From Diplonema japonicum (Eukaryota > Euglenozoa > Diplonemea > Diplonemida > Diplonemidae): DNA of 64,000 nucleotides. Both the position numbers and the translations under genes were made by a program. The stretch lies in the NCBI GenBank assembly GCA_964019335.1, contig OZ025667.1, forward strand, positions 480,501 through 544,500. Direction: 5' to 3'. The notes under the pieces are model-generated. The model was not told the DNA's origin. It did no database searches and saw only the letters and a program-made list of their open reading frames with translations. This document shows, in pieces, positions 21,244 through 31,216 of this stretch (the first letter of the stretch is position 1; each line of letters opens with the position of its first letter).

Positions 21244-22326
21244 ATGAAGTTGAAGAAATGGCTGCACATGATCTCTGTCACCGATGTCCCACGTGTGGTG
21301 CGGTTTACCGACACACGATTAGGGTTCTGGAAAGTGCTGCTCACCAGTTTAACAATAATATTCTGCGTAGTAAAGGTTATCATAATCGACCGCGGGCATC
21401 TAGCTGCTGATGTCCCCGTGGGGATCGCTCGGGTCACCTTAGTCGAGCCTCAAGAGATGCCGCAAGAAAAACCCGCCTATTGCAACGGGACAGGCTGCCT
21501 GGAGTGGGATGTAGTGGACATGAAAGGCGGCGGCGGGACAATGAACATGCTTACGATACCCACAATGGTTCAAATAATGAAACAGAAGCGGCGATGCGAC
21601 CCTGCATGCCGTTGGGTGACACAGGACCTGACAACACAGCGGGTGTTGCACCCTGACGTCTTCGGGGTCAGTGTGGAGCACATCTACCAAAGCCCAAAAT
21701 TCTACCAGGAGTGGATAGACGACAATCCTGACAAGAGGCACGATGCAAACCCTTGGTGGGGCTCGCACGCCTCCACCCCAGGCTATCTTTTAGATCAGGG
21801 GAATAATATTCTGCAGAGGTTCGGCACCAATAGTGCCGACAACACCAATGTCAGCCTCTTGCTGCAAGCGGGCGATGTGCGCATCGACAGCTACAGAGAC
21901 AAGGGTGTGGTGCTTCTTGTGAGCATCGCGTACCACAACAGGCCCCTTTTGCACTCCGTCGACAATAGTGACTGGCTGTCATGGTCTGCGATGTTCCCTC
22001 TTTTGGAGGAGATTCAGTATACATACAGAGTAGCTAAGGTTCCATTGTCCGATAGCAGCAAGCCCGAAGTCCTGTCAGTCAACGACACCACTCGCGTGAT
22101 CCGCGAGACGCGATACATCCAACTTTGTTTTGTGCACACGGGCGACCTTCTTGCCCTTTCCACCTCGCTCCTCATCCTCACAGCATCTGCTGCCATTACA
22201 CTGCTGCAGTTCAGCGACCAGATCGTTTTGGCCATTGCACAAAACTTCCTCACATCGAAATGGGGTGTCGAGATGCTCGTCTGGTCACCCGCGCGGTCAA
22301 GGAGTCTCTTGGAAAGAACTCTGTAA
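21244..22326 (+). CDS. P2X-type (ATP-gated) cation channel homologue
   Basis: The 360-residue protein has the P2X plan: short cytosolic N terminus, TM1 (about 28-48), large ectodomain, TM2 (about 302-335) and short tail. P2X-like signatures appear in order: VPRVVRFTDTRLG before TM1, EWDVVD and TIPTMVQIMKQ in the ectodomain, then YTYRVAKV and RYIQLCFVHTGDLLALSTSL leading into TM2 with Asp at LLQFSDQIVL. In animal P2X receptors ATP is held by a KxK pair after TM1 and an NFR motif; here these read ARVTLV and TYR, so the ligand may differ. The ectodomain has only four or five Cys, far fewer than vertebrate P2X. The start follows a TTTCAG acceptor at 12 bases. Confidence 0.72.
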   Translation: MKLKKWLHMISVTDVPRVVRFTDTRLGFWKVLLTSLTIIFCVVKVIIIDRGHLAADVPVGIARVTLVEPQEMPQEKPAYCNGTGCLEWDVVDMKGGGGTMNMLTIPTMVQIMKQKRRCDPACRWVTQDLTTQRVLHPDVFGVSVEHIYQSPKFYQEWIDDNPDKRHDANPWWGSHASTPGYLLDQGNNILQRFGTNSADNTNVSLLLQAGDVRIDSYRDKGVVLLVSIAYHNRPLLHSVDNSDWLSWSAMFPLLEEIQYTYRVAKVPLSDSSKPEVLSVNDTTRVIRETRYIQLCFVHTGDLLALSTSLLILTASAAITLLQFSDQIVLAIAQNFLTSKWGVEMLVWSPARSRSLLERTL

Positions 22327-22422
22327 CTGTTATCCATGGCCATTGATCAGTTCTGGAGTCGATCTTTTTCGCCGATTTGGTCTTGTTGTAGTGTTCACCA
22401 TACTATTCATTTCTTACAGGTA

Positions 22423-23130
22423 ATGCTGGGCCCACATGGTCACAATGTCGAACTGCCGAACTGGGATAGTGTGCACAGGCGTATGTACCCAGGCGTCCAA
22501 ACTAGTCGGCAGCTGAACGACACGCTGCACGTGCTGCAAAAGCTACACTCCTTTGTACTCGAGATTGACGAGCGGATAAAAGAAAATAAGGGGACTTCGC
22601 GGGCCTGCGCGCAGAATTCCAAATCATATGTCATTGCCCCCACGCACACGTGTGGCTACACCACGAGGTTCGTGTGCCCCGCCTGCAACAACACCGCACC
22701 GAGGGGTGCACGCCCGAAGCATAAAGGACCTAAGAAACCTATTCGCAAAGAGGTGTCACCAAAACCCCCAGCACCCGTTGAGGAACCTAATATCCAGCAA
22801 GCACCACCTCACCATACTGAACAACCCCAGCACCCATACCCATACCCATACCCGTACCCATACCCATACCCTCAAGAGGCCTTTGACGAAAGGTACTACA
22901 TGCCGAGTGCATACGAAGCAGGGATTCCGCAGCACATGCAGTACAGTATGTGGCAACGCGATGTGATGTGGCCCTACATGCACACACATATGTACCCTCT
23001 CGGACCGTCCTATGATAACAACGAGCAGATGCTGCGTAGGAGTGAAGTGGCAGAGACGGACAGGCAGGAGATGGTGGAAAACTGGGTACAGCAACAAGTC
23101 GGCAAGGAGCAAGCCAACCACACTGAGTGA
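22423..23130 (+). CDS. Pro/Tyr-rich protein of unknown function
   Basis: A 235-residue protein beginning three bases after a TTTCTTACAG acceptor. The first 80 residues look structured and include a Cys pair (HTCGYTTRFVCPAC, possible metal site). The rest is Pro-rich and low complexity, with six PY dipeptides (22834-22872) and a Met/Tyr/His-rich segment. No domain is recognised. Only 96 bases separate it from the P2X-like gene. An upstream in-frame extension to 22336 lies before the acceptor and is not included. Confidence 0.65.
   Translation: MLGPHGHNVELPNWDSVHRRMYPGVQTSRQLNDTLHVLQKLHSFVLEIDERIKENKGTSRACAQNSKSYVIAPTHTCGYTTRFVCPACNNTAPRGARPKHKGPKKPIRKEVSPKPPAPVEEPNIQQAPPHHTEQPQHPYPYPYPYPYPYPQEAFDERYYMPSAYEAGIPQHMQYSMWQRDVMWPYMHTHMYPLGPSYDNNEQMLRRSEVAETDRQEMVENWVQQQVGKEQANHTE
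22834..22872 (+). repeat. CCATAC hexamer repeat coding for (Pro-Tyr)6
   Basis: Six near-perfect CCATAC units encode alternating Pro and Tyr. The length keeps frame, so unit gain or loss would change repeat number without breaking the gene. Confidence 0.85.
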
Positions 23131-23489
23131 AGATCCGTAACTATCCGCTTAGCCACGCCGCAAAGATGGATGTTTTTGTATTGTAACCTAACCTATGCTC
23201 GCCGGTGCTTCGATCTTGCATGAACCCGGACGGCGCTCGTTGAATCGGCCCTAAGGAAACTCTTTCTGTCATGCGGTTGTCAGGCTTCGATTCATCATTT
23301 CAGGAGCAATCGGTCTCGGTGGCAAGTGTCAATCGGGGCATGCCTACTGAGCTTGTAATGTAAAATAATTCTCTTTTTTTGGGGGGGCCACTCGTCTTAC
23401 CCACACTCCTCCTATCTTTGGAGTTTAATTTTTTGTATCCTTTTATTTACTGAAGCCCAGTAATTCAACCTTGCACAGCAAGGAAAAAT
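23131..23489. other. Spacer before the trans-sulfuration enzyme
   Basis: Nothing recognisable apart from a T run and G run near 23372-23387 and pyrimidine-rich sequence with a TTGCACAG-type acceptor near 23480. Confidence 0.5.
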
Positions 23490-24551
23490 ATGAAGCCCGA
23501 GACGAGATGCGTTCACGGCGCCCCTTATGATGGGCCAGATGTGATCCATCCGATCACAACGTCCGTCACCTTCAAGTCGTTTGATGGAGCAACTAAAGTT
23601 TATAGTCGAATGGATGGAAGTCAGAACGTGCGAGAGGCTGTAGAAGAAATACTTGGGAGTCTAGAAGGGGGCAAGGCCGTGCTGTATCCCAGCGGACAGG
23701 CTGCAACGTACTCTGTTCTGAGCTACCTTCAGCCCAAGCAGGTGGCCATTGACGGTGGGTACCATGGTACTGGGCAGGTGATACAGATGCTGGGCATGAA
23801 GAGTGTGAGATTTACAGATCTTTCGAAGCTAGGTGCGGGAGACGTTTTATGGCTGGAGACACCAAAAAACCCCACGTGTGATGTGTATTTCATAAAAGAT
23901 TACACGGCTCTGCAGCAGAAGGGTGTCGTCATCTGTGTGGACAGCACTTTCGCACCTCCTCCTGTGCAGTACTGTTTGGAGAAGGGTGCAGACTTCGTGG
24001 TGCACTCATCGACAAAGTTCCTGAACGGCCACTCGGACGCCATGGGCGGTGTGGTTGTGTCGAAACGCACAGCAGACATCGACAAACTGATCACTGCACG
24101 CATGGTGATGGGCAACACACCCGGATCCCTTGATGCATGGCTCCTTCTCAGGAGCTTAAAAACCTTAACGGTCAGGATCGAGCGACAGTGCCAGACTGCG
24201 TTGAGCATAGTTAGTTTCCTGCAGACATGCCCCCATGTCAGCAAGGTGCACCACCCTTCTCTGTCCACTGCTGACGTCAAGTCCCAGATGCACTTGTACG
24301 GTGCTGTGCTGTCTTTCGAAACGACGCCTCCTTCTATAGCCCGTCGTGTGCCGAGCTGCCTCAAGTTTATGAACAACGCCACGTCCCTCGGTTCGGTTGA
24401 GAGCTTGATTGAATGGAGGCACAAGTGGGATCCCGCCGTGTCGCAAGGTCTTCTGCGTGTGTCCGTTGGTCTTGAGAACGAGCAAGACCTCGTGGCCGAC
24501 CTTAGGCAAGCTTTGGAGCGCTGCGCGAAGGAAGCTGCGAGCAAGTTGTGA
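23490..24551 (+). CDS. Cys/Met-metabolism PLP enzyme (cystathionine gamma-synthase/lyase family), C-terminal SKL
   Basis: This 353-residue fold-type I PLP enzyme has the family's landmarks: LEGGKAVLYPSGQAATYSVL, WLETPKNPTCDV, VCVDSTFAPPPVQ-type region, and PLP-binding Lys176 in HSSTKFLNGHSDAMGG, ending with GLLRVSVGLENEQDLVADL. Members make or cleave cystathionine, or release H2S or methanethiol from Cys, homocysteine or Met. Which reaction applies is open. The usual R..NPT motif near residue 60 reads RMDGSQNV, and the protein is about 40 residues shorter than typical members, so it may be a specialised branch. The terminal SKL is a canonical peroxisomal (glycosomal) import signal, an unexpected place for trans-sulfuration. 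Confidence 0.87.
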   Translation: MKPETRCVHGAPYDGPDVIHPITTSVTFKSFDGATKVYSRMDGSQNVREAVEEILGSLEGGKAVLYPSGQAATYSVLSYLQPKQVAIDGGYHGTGQVIQMLGMKSVRFTDLSKLGAGDVLWLETPKNPTCDVYFIKDYTALQQKGVVICVDSTFAPPPVQYCLEKGADFVVHSSTKFLNGHSDAMGGVVVSKRTADIDKLITARMVMGNTPGSLDAWLLLRSLKTLTVRIERQCQTALSIVSFLQTCPHVSKVHHPSLSTADVKSQMHLYGAVLSFETTPPSIARRVPSCLKFMNNATSLGSVESLIEWRHKWDPAVSQGLLRVSVGLENEQDLVADLRQALERCAKEAASKL

Positions 24552-24969
24552 GATTTCTACTCACAGTACTCACAGCCACCAACGTACGCTCGATGACGAG
24601 CACAGAGTGCACTTTCTTTGCGTAATTTTTCTGTTATTTACCCTTTCCAACATTGCTTCAAGTGCACAAGGCGCGGCGACTGTGGCGGGGCTGCATTGTT
24701 CCTGAAGGTTAGTTATCACAAGCTGTTGTTCTTCCGAAGTAATGATAGTGAGCGAGCTCTTTGACATGCATTTTCTCTCTCCCACCTCATCTTGCTCAGT
24801 TAGGGACAACCATGCAGACATGTGACATGAGCCAAAGTCCTCTTGCACATGTCGCACGCTTTCTCTTCGACAAGATACAACTCCTGACTCGGGCAAGCCT
24901 TCCGTGCTGCTAGATATATCACACTTATGACACTTTCATACCATTCACTATCACTACAGAGCTCACAAA
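24552..24969. other. Spacer before the flavoprotein gene
   Basis: No gene seen. Ends with a good acceptor (CACTATCACTACAG) ten bases before the next ATG. Confidence 0.5.
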
Positions 24970-26409
24970 ATGCCCAGGGTTGCCCTCATCGGCGGGGGAA
25001 TAAGCGCAGGTGCGCTGGTGGCGCAGTTGCTGCGGAACGGCAAGAACTTGGAAATCAATGTGTTCGAAAAGGAAGGCGAGAGAGAAATGTGGTCCGGTGT
25101 TGCCTATGGCACACCAGCAGAATGGCATCTCATCAACATTCCTTCCTATGCCATGTCGATATTGGAAGATGACAAGGAACACCTGAGCAGGTGGTTGCAG
25201 AAGAAGAGAGAAGAAGGAAAGATAAGCAAGGAGTGGGGAACAGACAGGAAACACATACCGCGTGGAATGTTCGGTCAGTACGTAAAAGAAACTGTGACAG
25301 AAGAGTCTGCGAAAAACCCTTCTTGCAATATTGAGTACACGCGCGGGGAAGTGACTGTGGCCAACGAGGGCGGTGTAGTGCTGGAGGACGGCACCATGAT
25401 CGCTGCTGACATCGTGGTGCTGTGCAGCGGGAACTTCAGCCCTTCGAATATCAAATTCTCAAATTCAGAGTACTTCTACAAAACATCTGAAAGATATATT
25501 CAGAACCCATGGAAACACCTCTCCGACCTGCACGCCCTCATAGCTCCTGACGCACGAGTGGGTCTCATAGGCTCCAGGTTGACTGCTGTCGATGTGCTTC
25601 TCACATTGCAGAACACCAACCACACCGGCAAGGTACACCTCATATCGAGAACTGGCCTCCTCCCGAAGGCAAACCACGCTGAGGTACTGGCACCCTTGCG
25701 TGACATGTCCGATATTGTGGGCTTCTCCCTCCCGTCGGATGAGGAGGCCGCTGCCATCGTGCAGGATGGGAAGGGCCTCCCTGGGGTGGATATCGACGTG
25801 GACCGCATCTTCACAACTATTATCGAGAACTGCAAGCGCATCGAGGGTGAAGGGGGCATTTGGCAGACAGAGGTAGACTCGCTCCGCCCGTTCTTCAACA
25901 AACTGTGGAAGTGCATGAACACTGAGAAACGCAGTGTGTTCCTCACCAAGTACAGAGACGAGTTTGAGATCCGTAGACACAGAGTGGCTCCTGGAATACT
26001 GGAAGCGATTGCCCCTATCTTGGACAAGGCCCCACATCACCTTGGGCACATCCAGGCAATGACGCAGAGTGATCCAAGATCGCCAGTTACAGTGACGCTG
26101 CCTGAAGAGTCGTTTGAAGTTGACTGGATTATCAACTGTACAGGGCCGCAGCTGGATTTTCGCCACACGCCGCCATCGCCGCTATTCACGCAGCTTATCA
26201 CCACCTCACAGGTGACTCCTGAGCAAACGGGCATTGGGCTCTTAATTGACACGGCGACGGGAAAGCTTCTCACCCCCTCACTGAACCCTTCATCATACCT
26301 CTTCGCTGTGGGGCCGATCTGCAAGGGCAGCGAATGGGAGACAATCGCCGTCAAAGATATCAGACGGCAGGCTTGTGTAGTCGCGCGTGAAATACTTTCG
26401 TTTTGTTAA
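24970..26409 (+). CDS. FAD/NAD(P)-binding flavoprotein (NAD_binding_9-type)
   Basis: The 479-residue protein opens with a Rossmann FAD-binding motif (VALIGGGISAGALVAQLL) and the family's next landmark, WSGVAYGTPAEWHLINIPSYAMS, followed by a second nucleotide-binding region (ARVGLIGSRLTAVDVLLTL) and a C-terminal FAD contact (INCTGPQLDF). These features match the FAD-NAD(P)-binding family found in bacteria and some eukaryotes, whose substrates are poorly known (some act on siderophores or secondary metabolites). No targeting signal is evident; it ends ILSFC. Bacterial-style composition of the family makes lateral gain possible, which a tree would test. Confidence 0.8.
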   Translation: MPRVALIGGGISAGALVAQLLRNGKNLEINVFEKEGEREMWSGVAYGTPAEWHLINIPSYAMSILEDDKEHLSRWLQKKREEGKISKEWGTDRKHIPRGMFGQYVKETVTEESAKNPSCNIEYTRGEVTVANEGGVVLEDGTMIAADIVVLCSGNFSPSNIKFSNSEYFYKTSERYIQNPWKHLSDLHALIAPDARVGLIGSRLTAVDVLLTLQNTNHTGKVHLISRTGLLPKANHAEVLAPLRDMSDIVGFSLPSDEEAAAIVQDGKGLPGVDIDVDRIFTTIIENCKRIEGEGGIWQTEVDSLRPFFNKLWKCMNTEKRSVFLTKYRDEFEIRRHRVAPGILEAIAPILDKAPHHLGHIQAMTQSDPRSPVTVTLPEESFEVDWIINCTGPQLDFRHTPPSPLFTQLITTSQVTPEQTGIGLLIDTATGKLLTPSLNPSSYLFAVGPICKGSEWETIAVKDIRRQACVVAREILSFC

Positions 26410-26878
26410 TATGTTTAAACACCGCACCACCCAGTGATCCATCCAGCAAGGCCGTGGCCAAACGGCCTCAGCCAGATATTACGTATCACACAGACAGACG
26501 GCGCTTCACGTTATAACGAAGAATGAAAAATGAAAAGCAAAACCAATGGGGAAAAAAAAAATGATTATAAACGTGCTGCTCGCATCCTTGAGCAGAAAGA
26601 TAAGAATGGAAAGAAAAAGGAAAGAACCCACTAGGCAGGCTTACGAACTGTGGCTCACAGTGTGTTGTTCGAATTTTCTTTTTTATACCGCCTTTTCTTT
26701 CTTTCCGTTTATCCCCTCTCGTTCTTATTTTATTATGACACACAGGCATCAACACAACACTCTTTAGATTTATTGGATCACGAAAGAGGGAAAAAAAAGG
26801 GGTAAAAAAAAAGAAGGAAAAAAAAAAAACAAAAAGAAAAACACATAAATTGATTTTGTCATCTCCCCCCCTAATAAA
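26410..26878. other. Spacer before the large disordered protein
   Basis: No gene supported. Contains purine-rich stretches and poly(A)-interrupted sequence near 26790-26845, then TCATCTCCCCCCCTAATAAA just before the ATG. Confidence 0.5.
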
Positions 26879-28713
26879 ATGGCCAAAGACAAGTGGGCAA
26901 CGATCCCAGAGAAGAAACCCGTTCAGAAGCAGGTAACAGAAACAAAAAAGCAGGCTCCTCAGCCCGGCAGGAACAGCAGAGCGAGCACTAGGCACGATGG
27001 TGTATCCGCGGCTCTGAGGAGCACAAGTGGCGGCAGGAAGACCGGGGGTCCAAGGGGCATCACTGGCCCTCGCAGGTCGCCCCAGAGGGCCGGGAAGCCT
27101 GTTGAAAAGGCTGAGGAGAAAGCTGTTGTTGACAAGACTGTTTCATTCAAGGTGAGCTCTATGAGAGGCACCCTCTCGTATGCTGACATGATGAACCAGA
27201 GCCAAGCGAAGGCAAAGGCTGTTGAGGTCGAGGTCGAGGCCCCTACTGAAGAGAAACCAAAATGGCCTGAGCTCCCATCCCACGCACCCAAGGAAGAGGC
27301 AAAGGTTGAGGAGCCCGAGACGGTGCCCGAGCCCGTTGAAGAAGTTGAGGAAGTCAAGGAAGAACCCGTTGCCGTGGTCGAAGAGGAAGTCAAGGCCCCT
27401 GAGGAGGTGCAGAACTGGACCGAGGAACCTGCTGTTGAAGAGAAGCCCGTCGAGGCCGCCGAGGGAAACACATGGAGCGGTTGGGGCGAATTCCCCGCTG
27501 CCCAGGTCGAGGCTAACGGGATCTCCTTTTCCGCTGAGGCCGTAGTGTACAAGCCTGGCCCTAAGGTGGCCGGTGTTACCCACACTAGCAACATGCCCAC
27601 ATTCTCCGCTCTCAAGCCTGGCGAGGACCTCAAGGGGAGCTCGTTCGACGCTCAGGAGGATGCTGTTGTCCTGAAAGGCAAATTCTCTGAGATGTTTGAA
27701 GTTGAGTGCACCACTAGCTGGGTGTTCAGTGGTGAGGGTGCTGGTGACTATGTGCCTGAACCCGAAGAGCCCGAGGTTGTGCCTGTGATTGAGGAGCCGA
27801 TTGTTGAGGAACCTCGCCAGCCCACACCGACCGTGATCGAGCCTGAGGTGGAAGTGGAAGTAGAAGTGGAGGAACCCGTGCTCCCTGCAAGAGAGATGGT
27901 AGACTGCTCCACGAGCCCCGTCGTTACGCCACAAGCGGCACCTCACGTAGTGGACGTGCCCCCTCTGGGCATGCTTGATGCGGTACCCAAGGCCCCCACA
28001 GAGGAGCCTCAGATCGCCGCACCTGTTCCTCCGCAGCCCGCCCCTGTTCAGCCGCCCGTGCAGGACGTAAAGCCGGAGTCCCAGCTGTACCAGGCCGGCG
28101 GACACTGGAACTACTCTCCTGCTGTTGAGGACACAATGCAGACTCAGCCTGCGACTGAGAGTGTTGTGCCTTCGCCTCCCACTCCTCCAACCAAGCCCGC
28201 GACTCCTCCTCAGCCCCAACGGCAGCAGCAGTCGCCTATCTTCTCCGCTGCCCGTCCCAATGTGTCCCAGTCTTCTGAGCCGTGGGGCGCACACACTCAT
28301 CCTGCTGCTCCCGCACCTGCTCCTCAGTCTATGTCCAACACCTACTCCTTCACGGCTGCTGGCCACGACAACAAGCCTGTGCCCTCCCCGCCTGCACCAC
28401 CTGCTGTTCCGCAGCAGCCTGTTGTGCCCGTGCCCGTGCCCGTGCCTGTGCCTGTGCCTGTGCCTGCCCAGTCCAACCCCATCATGAACACCACTTGGGC
28501 TGAGACTACTGTGGTATGTCTCTTGTTGAATCATTATCAAATTTACAGCAAAAGCCGGCCGCAAGCATGTACAGTGGCCTCAGGAGCCATGAGCAGCAGT
28601 ACAAGCCGCAGGAGAAACCCAGTATGGCCGAACACCATGTGCCAACACATCACACAGAGAAGCACACGCCGCTCGCCTCCTCTTCCTACGATTACTCCCA
28701 GTTCGGGCAGAGC

Positions 28714-28774
<61 letters not shown>

Positions 28775-29536
28775 CGAATGTCGCTGGCAACCAGCACAAC
28801 AGGGACCAGCAGGTGTACAGGGTATGCGACGCATGGAGTCACATAGTTTTACAGAACAACCGTCCTGCGCAGCAGAGGTCGAGAGAGGTGAATAATGTGA
28901 GAGAGCAGCAGAGCAACATGAACCAGGTATGGTGTTTGTTCGTTGCACACAACACAGGCCAACAAGCAGCAGAGCACCCCTACTACGGTCAATGTGGATA
29001 CGCCTGCTGGTGTGCACCCTTATTCGATGTACCCGCCCTTCCCTTCGCCCTACCCTCCTATGTCCTACCCTTCGTTCCCTTACCCTATGTACTCGTCGGC
29101 GAGGGCGCCCTACCCAGCCTTCCCGCATGGGTACCCGCCCTACCCTTACCCGATGCCCTACCCTGCTGCTGGAGGGGGCAGCTACCCTCCTGGGTTTGGT
29201 CAGCCAGGTATGTGCAATGTGGCTTTGGGTTTAAAATGTTTCGTGACAGGTGCGCCTACCCCACCAGCAGCGAGCACAACGACAGAAGAGATCACGCCTG
29301 CATACCCGCCTGCCCATGAGAGGTCCACCGGCAACAGCTTCGGGTCATCGTCACCCTGGGCGTGGGCAGGGGGCAATGCCAACCCTAACTGGAGTGGCAC
29401 ATCTCCCGAGCAGCCCCAGCGGACCCAAGCGCCCTTTAACAACCAGATGACCAATCTTCAGAACGTGGCAGCCTGGCAGTCCCAACAGAACTACTTATAC
29501 GCTGCTGGCAGGCCCGGCAGACCAGGAGGCAGTTAA
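26879..29536 (+). CDS. Large disordered Pro/Glu/Val/Asn-rich protein with PAM2-like motif, five exons
   Basis: Removing introns 28514-28548, 28822-28854, 28927-28957 and 29208-29249 (all GTATG...ACAG) gives an 838-residue protein. Residues 1-110 are basic; then come long acidic PEV stretches, Pro-rich segments with PVPVPV repeats, a 20-Asn tract and a C-terminal PY-rich region (PYPPMSYPSFPYPMYSS). Residues 215-226 (ISFSAEAVVYKP) fit the PAM2 consensus (L-N-x-x-A-x-x-F-x-P with conservative swaps) that binds the MLLE domain of poly(A)-binding protein. Composition and motif suggest an mRNP or granule protein, in the manner of ataxin-2; this is inference. No folded domain is recognised. Confidence 0.8.
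28714..28773 (+). repeat. (AAC)20 trinucleotide repeat coding for poly-Asn
   Basis: Sixty bases of pure AAC within exon 2 encode 20 Asn residues. The lack of synonymous AAT codons suggests recent expansion by slippage. Confidence 0.95.
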
Positions 29537-30449
29537 AAATATACCTTTAACTTCTACGCCACCCTTTTTTGATTAGTGTTTCTTTTATCCCACCCTTCCC
29601 TTCTTTTATTTTTTTCCTTTAAGATTCCCCCGCGCCCCTTCCTTATCGGTACTGGCATCAGTTTATATTTTCATAGTTTAATTTTTTCCCCCCCAGGAAA
29701 GTAATGAGGGGAGAAGAAACAAAAGAAGGATGGTAAGAAAGAAAGAAAACAGGTGGAAGGACAAGGACAACAGGGAAAGGGGGAGTAGGGCCGCAGAAGG
29801 GGCTTGGTGTTATGCATCTCCCTTTTTTCTTGTTTCTTTCGTTTTTTTTTTTTTTTTTTTTTTTTAAGTTCTTCTTCAATCTAGCAACCCGGCCCTTTCC
29901 CTCCTTCCCTTTGTGGGTTTAATCATCCCCCCTCCCCCCCGAAAAAAATAATACCGATCTCACGTTCTTTATTTATTTATTCCACTCATTCTTGACTGAC
30001 CTTCCCATAATGTTGAATTTATTCCAGGAGCAGCTCTCCTCTGCTGCCATACAACAAAATATTGATTTAGTTTACCCTCCCCCCTTTTAAATCGCTCACC
30101 CAGTGCCTGCTTTTTTCTTTTCTTTTTCTTTTAGCTTCACAAACACACTGAAAAAAAAACAAAGTTTAAAAAAAATAATATTTCCTTGAAAAAAAAAAAA
30201 AAAAAAAAAAGCCGCCCATTGTATGGCGGAGGGAAAGAAAGAATAGGAAAAAAAAAAAGGAAAAAAAAAGAAAAAAAAACCAACAACAACCCCCTTCCCC
30301 ACTCTAATAACATACCTTTTTTATTTTTCTCCTTTTTTATTCCCCCACCATTTTTTCTTTCTTTTTTTTTTTTCGCGCGCATTTATTCACAAAAAACCTT
30401 ATGTATCTCTTTTCCCCCCATTTTTTCCTTCCATGCGACACCCAGAGGA
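29537..30449. other. Gene-free spacer rich in homopolymers
   Basis: T and A runs (29839-29865, 30189-30209) and C-rich segments. Nothing coding is supported. A pyrimidine tract near 30410-30432 followed by GCGACACCCAG probably provides the acceptor for the next gene. Confidence 0.55.
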
Positions 30450-31142
30450 ATGAACTCGGGCAATGCAAAGGGGAAAGTGCCGGGTGTAGCTTTTGACAAG
30501 GTGTGCTCGCGAGCACAACGAATGAAAGTAGGAATGCAGGAGCAGAAGCCGTTACTGGACGCCTGGTACGACTTAGATCCTGCTGAGAGTAGCAAAAGGG
30601 TGGATATGACTTTCAGGCAAAAAGGCCGACATGGCAAAAGCGGTCAACGCATAGCAGACTCTGTAGGCGTGGTTGGGTCGCACGATCTGGTGTATGATGT
30701 AGATTGGAAAACACAAGACAAGCGCACTAAAGGGTTTGTCCATCTCGGGAAGACCAACAGGGCCGCCCGCACGCAAAAAGTCTCTACCTTTAATAATTAT
30801 GATACACTTAATTTAACCCCAAAACGGCATACAACTGCACCCAGTCTGGCCACACAGACCACTAGAGAGCAGCGGCATCGTATCGGCTTCACAGGGACCG
30901 ACCCTCAAGCCAGTGCATGGACACGTGATCAGCACGGGCTCAGCATCAAGTACGACCTTGTGTACCGACGCCCTGCAAAACTAGCCACCTTTTCCCCCCT
31001 CCCAACCACGGCTCCTCTTAAGCGAGCCACGCCACCACCCTGCCCCACCAGCTCCACCACAGAAGCCACCGTCTCACTCCCTTCTTCCTTTGACAAGACG
31101 AAGCGCCCCCTCGCAAGGAATATTCGCCTCGGTCCGAAGTGA
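30450..31142 (+). CDS. Basic protein of unknown function
   Basis: This 230-residue basic protein starts four bases after a CACCCAG acceptor; an in-frame extension back to 30186 is low-complexity Lys/Phe sequence and is excluded. It contains repeated Tyr-centred segments (HDLVYDVDWKT, IKYDLVYRRP) separated by Thr/Ser/Pro-rich linkers (SLATQTTREQRHR, PLPTTAPLKRATPPP). Such spaced short motifs with basic linkers resemble microtubule-associated or axonemal filler proteins, but I recognise no family. Confidence 0.65.
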   Translation: MNSGNAKGKVPGVAFDKVCSRAQRMKVGMQEQKPLLDAWYDLDPAESSKRVDMTFRQKGRHGKSGQRIADSVGVVGSHDLVYDVDWKTQDKRTKGFVHLGKTNRAARTQKVSTFNNYDTLNLTPKRHTTAPSLATQTTREQRHRIGFTGTDPQASAWTRDQHGLSIKYDLVYRRPAKLATFSPLPTTAPLKRATPPPCPTSSTTEATVSLPSSFDKTKRPLARNIRLGPK

Positions 31143-31216
31143 CCTTCTAACCCTTTGTGCTATTAGTGCCCCACCCTTTCCTGTAACAACCACCACACAG
31201 GCATGACCCGTTCACA

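Noticed and set aside
22264-22422. P2X-like gene and the next gene as one spliced gene
   Set aside because: It would need an intron of about 156 bases, three times the usual length here, and the downstream protein starts right after its own acceptor.
27143-28564. 473-codon minus-strand open frame rich in His, Arg and Gly
   Set aside because: It mirrors the Pro/Glu/Val-rich coding repeats of the + strand gene and has no domain.
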